NCBI GenBank assembly: GCA_046598525.1
Contig: JBKJIJ010000004.1
Location: 183,343 to 247,342, forward strand
Origin: Methylotenera_A sp046598525
GTDB lineage: Bacteria > Pseudomonadota > Gammaproteobacteria > Burkholderiales > Methylophilaceae
Direction of reading: 5' to 3'
Length of the DNA stretch: 64,000 nucleotides
In this document: positions 61,810 through 64,000 of the stretch, in pieces
Numbering within the stretch: the stretch's first letter is position 1
How the letters are laid out: the number at the start of each line of letters is the position of its first letter
Program-made: the position numbers and the translations under genes
Notes under the pieces: model-generated
Told to the model about the DNA's origin: nothing
The model's database searches: none
Seen by the model: the letters and a program-made list of their open reading frames with translations, nothing else

Positions 61810-62406
61810 TCATTTGCTAGAAGCACAATAACGTTTAACAGTAGATAGTGAAATTTTAAAATGTGAAGCCGTTTGACTCAAAGATGATTTATTTGAAATC
61901 CTCCATTTACTAACTTCACTCATATTAACTTTAATTGGTCTTCCAAGACTTAATTTGCCCCTATGCGTTTTTCCAGTTTCCGCTAGTGATTGTTTTGCTA
62001 CTAATCTGCCATGAGAAGTACGTTCAAGAATCTTTTGTTTTTCCATTTCGGCAATTTGAGCAAGGACTGCAATTATTAGCTCTCCAACTCCTTTCCCTAT
62101 CAATCCCAATCCGTAAATATTGACATTAATCTTCTTATTCAGCAAGTTTCTAATAGTAGACTGGATATCTAGAGCATCTCTACCCAAGCGGTCAACTGAG
62201 TAAACATAGAGTGTATCGTCTTCTCTAATGTAATTTAATAATTCCATGAAGCCAGCTCTTGCCTGAGAAGGGACGGAACCGCTTATTCCTTCATCCATAA
62301 ATTCCTTATCAAACTTAAGAATTTTAGTAGATTTAAGTAATGTTGACCTTTGTGATTCAACCGATTGGTCGGAGGTGGAAACACGATAGTAAGCGATAGT
62401 AGCCAT
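61810..62406 (-). CDS. serine recombinase (resolvase/invertase family)
   Basis: A 198-aa resolvase: IAYYRVSTSDQSVESQ with the catalytic serine, YVYSVDRLGRDALDIQ, and a C-terminal helix-turn-helix SLSQTASHFKISLSTVKRYC. It can invert or resolve DNA between short sites. I choose ATG 62406; a further in-frame start exists upstream. Its 3' end is duplicated at 57852. Confidence 0.92.
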   Translation of the reverse strand: MATIAYYRVSTSDQSVESQRSTLLKSTKILKFDKEFMDEGISGSVPSQARAGFMELLNYIREDDTLYVYSVDRLGRDALDIQSTIRNLLNKKINVNIYGLGLIGKGVGELIIAVLAQIAEMEKQKILERTSHGRLVAKQSLAETGKTHRGKLSLGRPIKVNMSEVSKWRISNKSSLSQTASHFKISLSTVKRYCASSK

Positions 62407-62667
62407 AATAAGCTCAAAAGTTTGAAACATCATTATGAGCTTAGTTCAAAATAAAATCAATAACTTTTGAACTAACTATTGATTCATATTGCCATAGTGT
62501 CATAAGTTACAAGTTTTGAGCTCTAATAAAATACATAAGCTTCATTAACTCTAATTTGTACGGCTTATTAAATATCAAAATTCTACAAATAACCCATTAA
62601 TTAAAGGTAAAAAATCGATTTTGATAAATACATTTATATCTGGTTATTTTCTTACAGGGGAAAGGGA

Positions 62668-63273
62668 ATGCATTTGAAATCAAATTATGTATGGAATAAA
62701 GAAATAGAAGCTGGATTTATAAAATGGGCTTTAGAAAATACTAATGACGGTAGTGAATTCGTATTAGTTACATTTAAAACTAGAGTACGTTCAATTCGAA
62801 TTAGTAGAACTGATACTGAACTAGTAAATGAAAAATTAATATCTAGAAATTATATTGGTCGAGGATTAAATCAAATTGAAATAAAAAAGGGATTTAGTGA
62901 ATTTGTGAAACACCTTGATTTTAAATATGTGCCTACAAGTAAACGTAAAAAAGGAATTAAATTAAAAAGAATCCCTATTTTTGGGGGAGATGAAGATTCA
63001 GGTACTTGGAATCATATACATGCATACATACAAAAACCTGCTGAAGTTTCGCATGAAAAATTTAGTCAGTACATGAATATGATTGCACAAAGTAAGATGG
63101 AGAAGGTATGTGGTAAAAACTGTGTAGTTGAAGCTAAAGTATGGTGTCTTCCATGTAAACAAATCGACGCAAAGTTTTTAAAATATGCATTAAGACCAGA
63201 AGGTGACTTTGTCGATAAAAAGTTTGATAAATTATTTGTAGAACAAGTCTACTTGGGTAATTTAAATAGTTAA
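62668..63273 (+). CDS. possible Rep-type (HUH-like) protein
   Basis: A 201-aa protein. WNHIHAYIQKP contains a His-x-His pair like the HUH motif of rolling-circle initiators, and KFLKYALRPEGDF about 65 residues later gives a candidate Tyr. CGKNC and CLPCK are extra cysteines. The evidence is two motifs only. AAAGGGA precedes the ATG. Confidence 0.5.
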   Translation: MHLKSNYVWNKEIEAGFIKWALENTNDGSEFVLVTFKTRVRSIRISRTDTELVNEKLISRNYIGRGLNQIEIKKGFSEFVKHLDFKYVPTSKRKKGIKLKRIPIFGGDEDSGTWNHIHAYIQKPAEVSHEKFSQYMNMIAQSKMEKVCGKNCVVEAKVWCLPCKQIDAKFLKYALRPEGDFVDKKFDKLFVEQVYLGNLNS

Positions 63274-63705
63274 GTACAAATGAAACGAATGTTTTATCAG
63301 AGCAATTGATTTCTACTGTCAGGATAGATTGTAAATTCGTTATTAATTATGCGCACTTTATGTGAGGCAATCTGGGACAGTCTTGTACCGTTTTGAAAAT
63401 CTGAATATCTTTAAGTTAAATTTTAGTACTTGAAAATAGGGTATCTATTATCTTGTCCATTACTTTTATAAAATTTGAAGTAATTAATTATTCTTATTAT
63501 TAGTAGTAATTTGAAGATAATGAACATTTAGAATCTGTCAATATACTGTAGTTATTAATCTAAATATATATATATATAACTATCTATAAGTATGTATATT
63601 ACAAATTTTAAATTTAGATATATCATCAATAAATGCTATTGGATGTTCATGTATTCTTGCTACTGGACTTAACAAAAACTTTATAGAAAGCAATTTGATT
63701 TTTAG
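63274..63705. other. 430-bp AT-rich stretch without a clear gene
   Basis: No gene is supported. A minus-strand frame (63849-63580) lacks any recognisable pattern and overlaps the plus-strand frame that continues off the window; I treat it as a shadow. There is an at-repeat at 63566-63580. Confidence 0.5.
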
Positions 63706-64000
63706 TGGATTTTTAACCTCAGTAAAAGGCCACATAGGGTTTTGGAGGAACAGGAACGAAGCAACTTTTATACTCCGAGAGGCAAACTTGAAGAAGGCCA
63801 GCCTTTTGGAACGAACTATAACGAATACAAATATTTCGTTCAAAATCAATTAAATAATCAAAAGTATTTTATGCGTGCATTACCTGTCAACCAGCATGCA
63901 ATACTTTCCAGATTAGTGGTGGAAACAGCGTCCAATAGTTTCCACCTCAGTATGTCACCATCCAGTGTTTTAGCTGGAGGGTTCTGGAGTGATTTATATG
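63706..64000 (+). CDS. partial open frame running off the window
   Basis: Open from after the stop at 63703-63705 to the window end: EEQERSNFYTPRGKLEEGQP, then MRALPVNQHAILSRL and SMSPSSVLAGGFWSDLY. Composition looks coding. No ATG precedes 63871, so the start could be TTG 63742. Family not recognised; the end is missing. Confidence 0.45.

Larger units (their letters stand above)
50161..64000. mobile_element. genomic island inserted in comM (left end to window edge)
   Basis: The left junction at 50161 begins TGTACAAATAATTTTTG, a TGT start like Tn7-superfamily ends, preceded by a possible 5-bp duplication TGTCA. The DNA is visibly more AT-rich than before, gene orientations change and codon choice differs. 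It contains a serine recombinase, broken genes, a Rep-like gene and the Hxs system. No transposition genes of Tn7/Tni type are in view, and the right end is outside the window. Confidence 0.85.

Noticed and set aside
63580..63849. 89-aa minus-strand frame
   Set aside because: Overlaps a more coding-like plus-strand frame and has no family pattern.
1..64000. CRISPR array
   Set aside because: No regularly spaced direct repeats with unique spacers were seen anywhere; the repeats found are palindromes or protein-coding.

Overview
The window looks like chromosome of a low-GC methylotrophic betaproteobacterium, most likely Methylophilaceae (Methylotenera or Methylophilus type). The pointers are two complete pqqA genes (the peptide precursor of pyrroloquinoline quinone, the methanol dehydrogenase cofactor), a 6-phosphogluconate dehydrogenase gene, a split B12-dependent ribonucleotide reductase, and betaproteobacterial versions of UbiK, TorF, GlnK and Amt. 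This assignment rests on gene content read by eye, not on a database search.

1-35.8 kb is ordinary chromosome. Class II ribonucleotide reductase (nrdJa/nrdJb) lies behind a NrdR-box pair and is split by palindromic repeats. It is followed by a higBA toxin-antitoxin pair and a zinc-metalloprotease-like gene with a -1 frame break. Then come dispersed repeats and many small envelope, redox and stress genes: DUF3616, a bestrophin-like channel, a Lon-N domain protein, an EF-hand protein beside pqqA copy 1, MOSC, a diguanylate cyclase, rhomboid, a divergent SDR/TetR pair with matching operators, fasciclin, a divergent AlkA-like/AlkB repair pair, Sua5 and two tandem trypsin-like/TPR proteins. Central metabolism follows with gnd, thiS-thiG-apaG-mltA, a DOPA-dioxygenase-like gene and pqqA copy 2.

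35.9-38.0 kb is a complete 2062-bp IS1595-family transposon with perfect 23-bp inverted repeats and a perfect 8-bp target duplication (GAATAACG). It carries unusual cargo: a tRNA-like gene, a 133-aa protein, a 17-aa hydrophobic peptide with a perfect Shine-Dalgarno and a 52-aa protein. It sits directly against the stop codon of a gene encoding a glycosidase-like domain fused to a LPS-type kinase.

38-50.2 kb is envelope and nitrogen metabolism: the fusion kinase, an LTA-synthase-like phosphotransferase, arsR-aas-lplT (lysophospholipid recycling) and torF-glnK-amt behind a good sigma-54 promoter, then ubiK.

From 50161 to the window end lies a visibly more AT-rich genomic island inserted into comM (yifB), which is cut exactly before its Walker A motif. 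The junction begins TGTACA. The island holds a DprA-like/phosphoribosyltransferase pair at the very edge, a possible PD-(D/E)xK protein, a dead dapA-like gene, a complete His-Xaa-Ser (Hxs) radical-SAM peptide-modification system (hxsA-D-B-C plus a lipoprotein), zinc-ribbon/LprI membrane proteins, a serine recombinase with a broken partial copy elsewhere, and a Rep-like protein. The Hxs system, whose product and role I do not know, is the strongest candidate for an undescribed biological system here. The DprA-phosphoribosyltransferase pair and the tRNA-carrying transposon come next.
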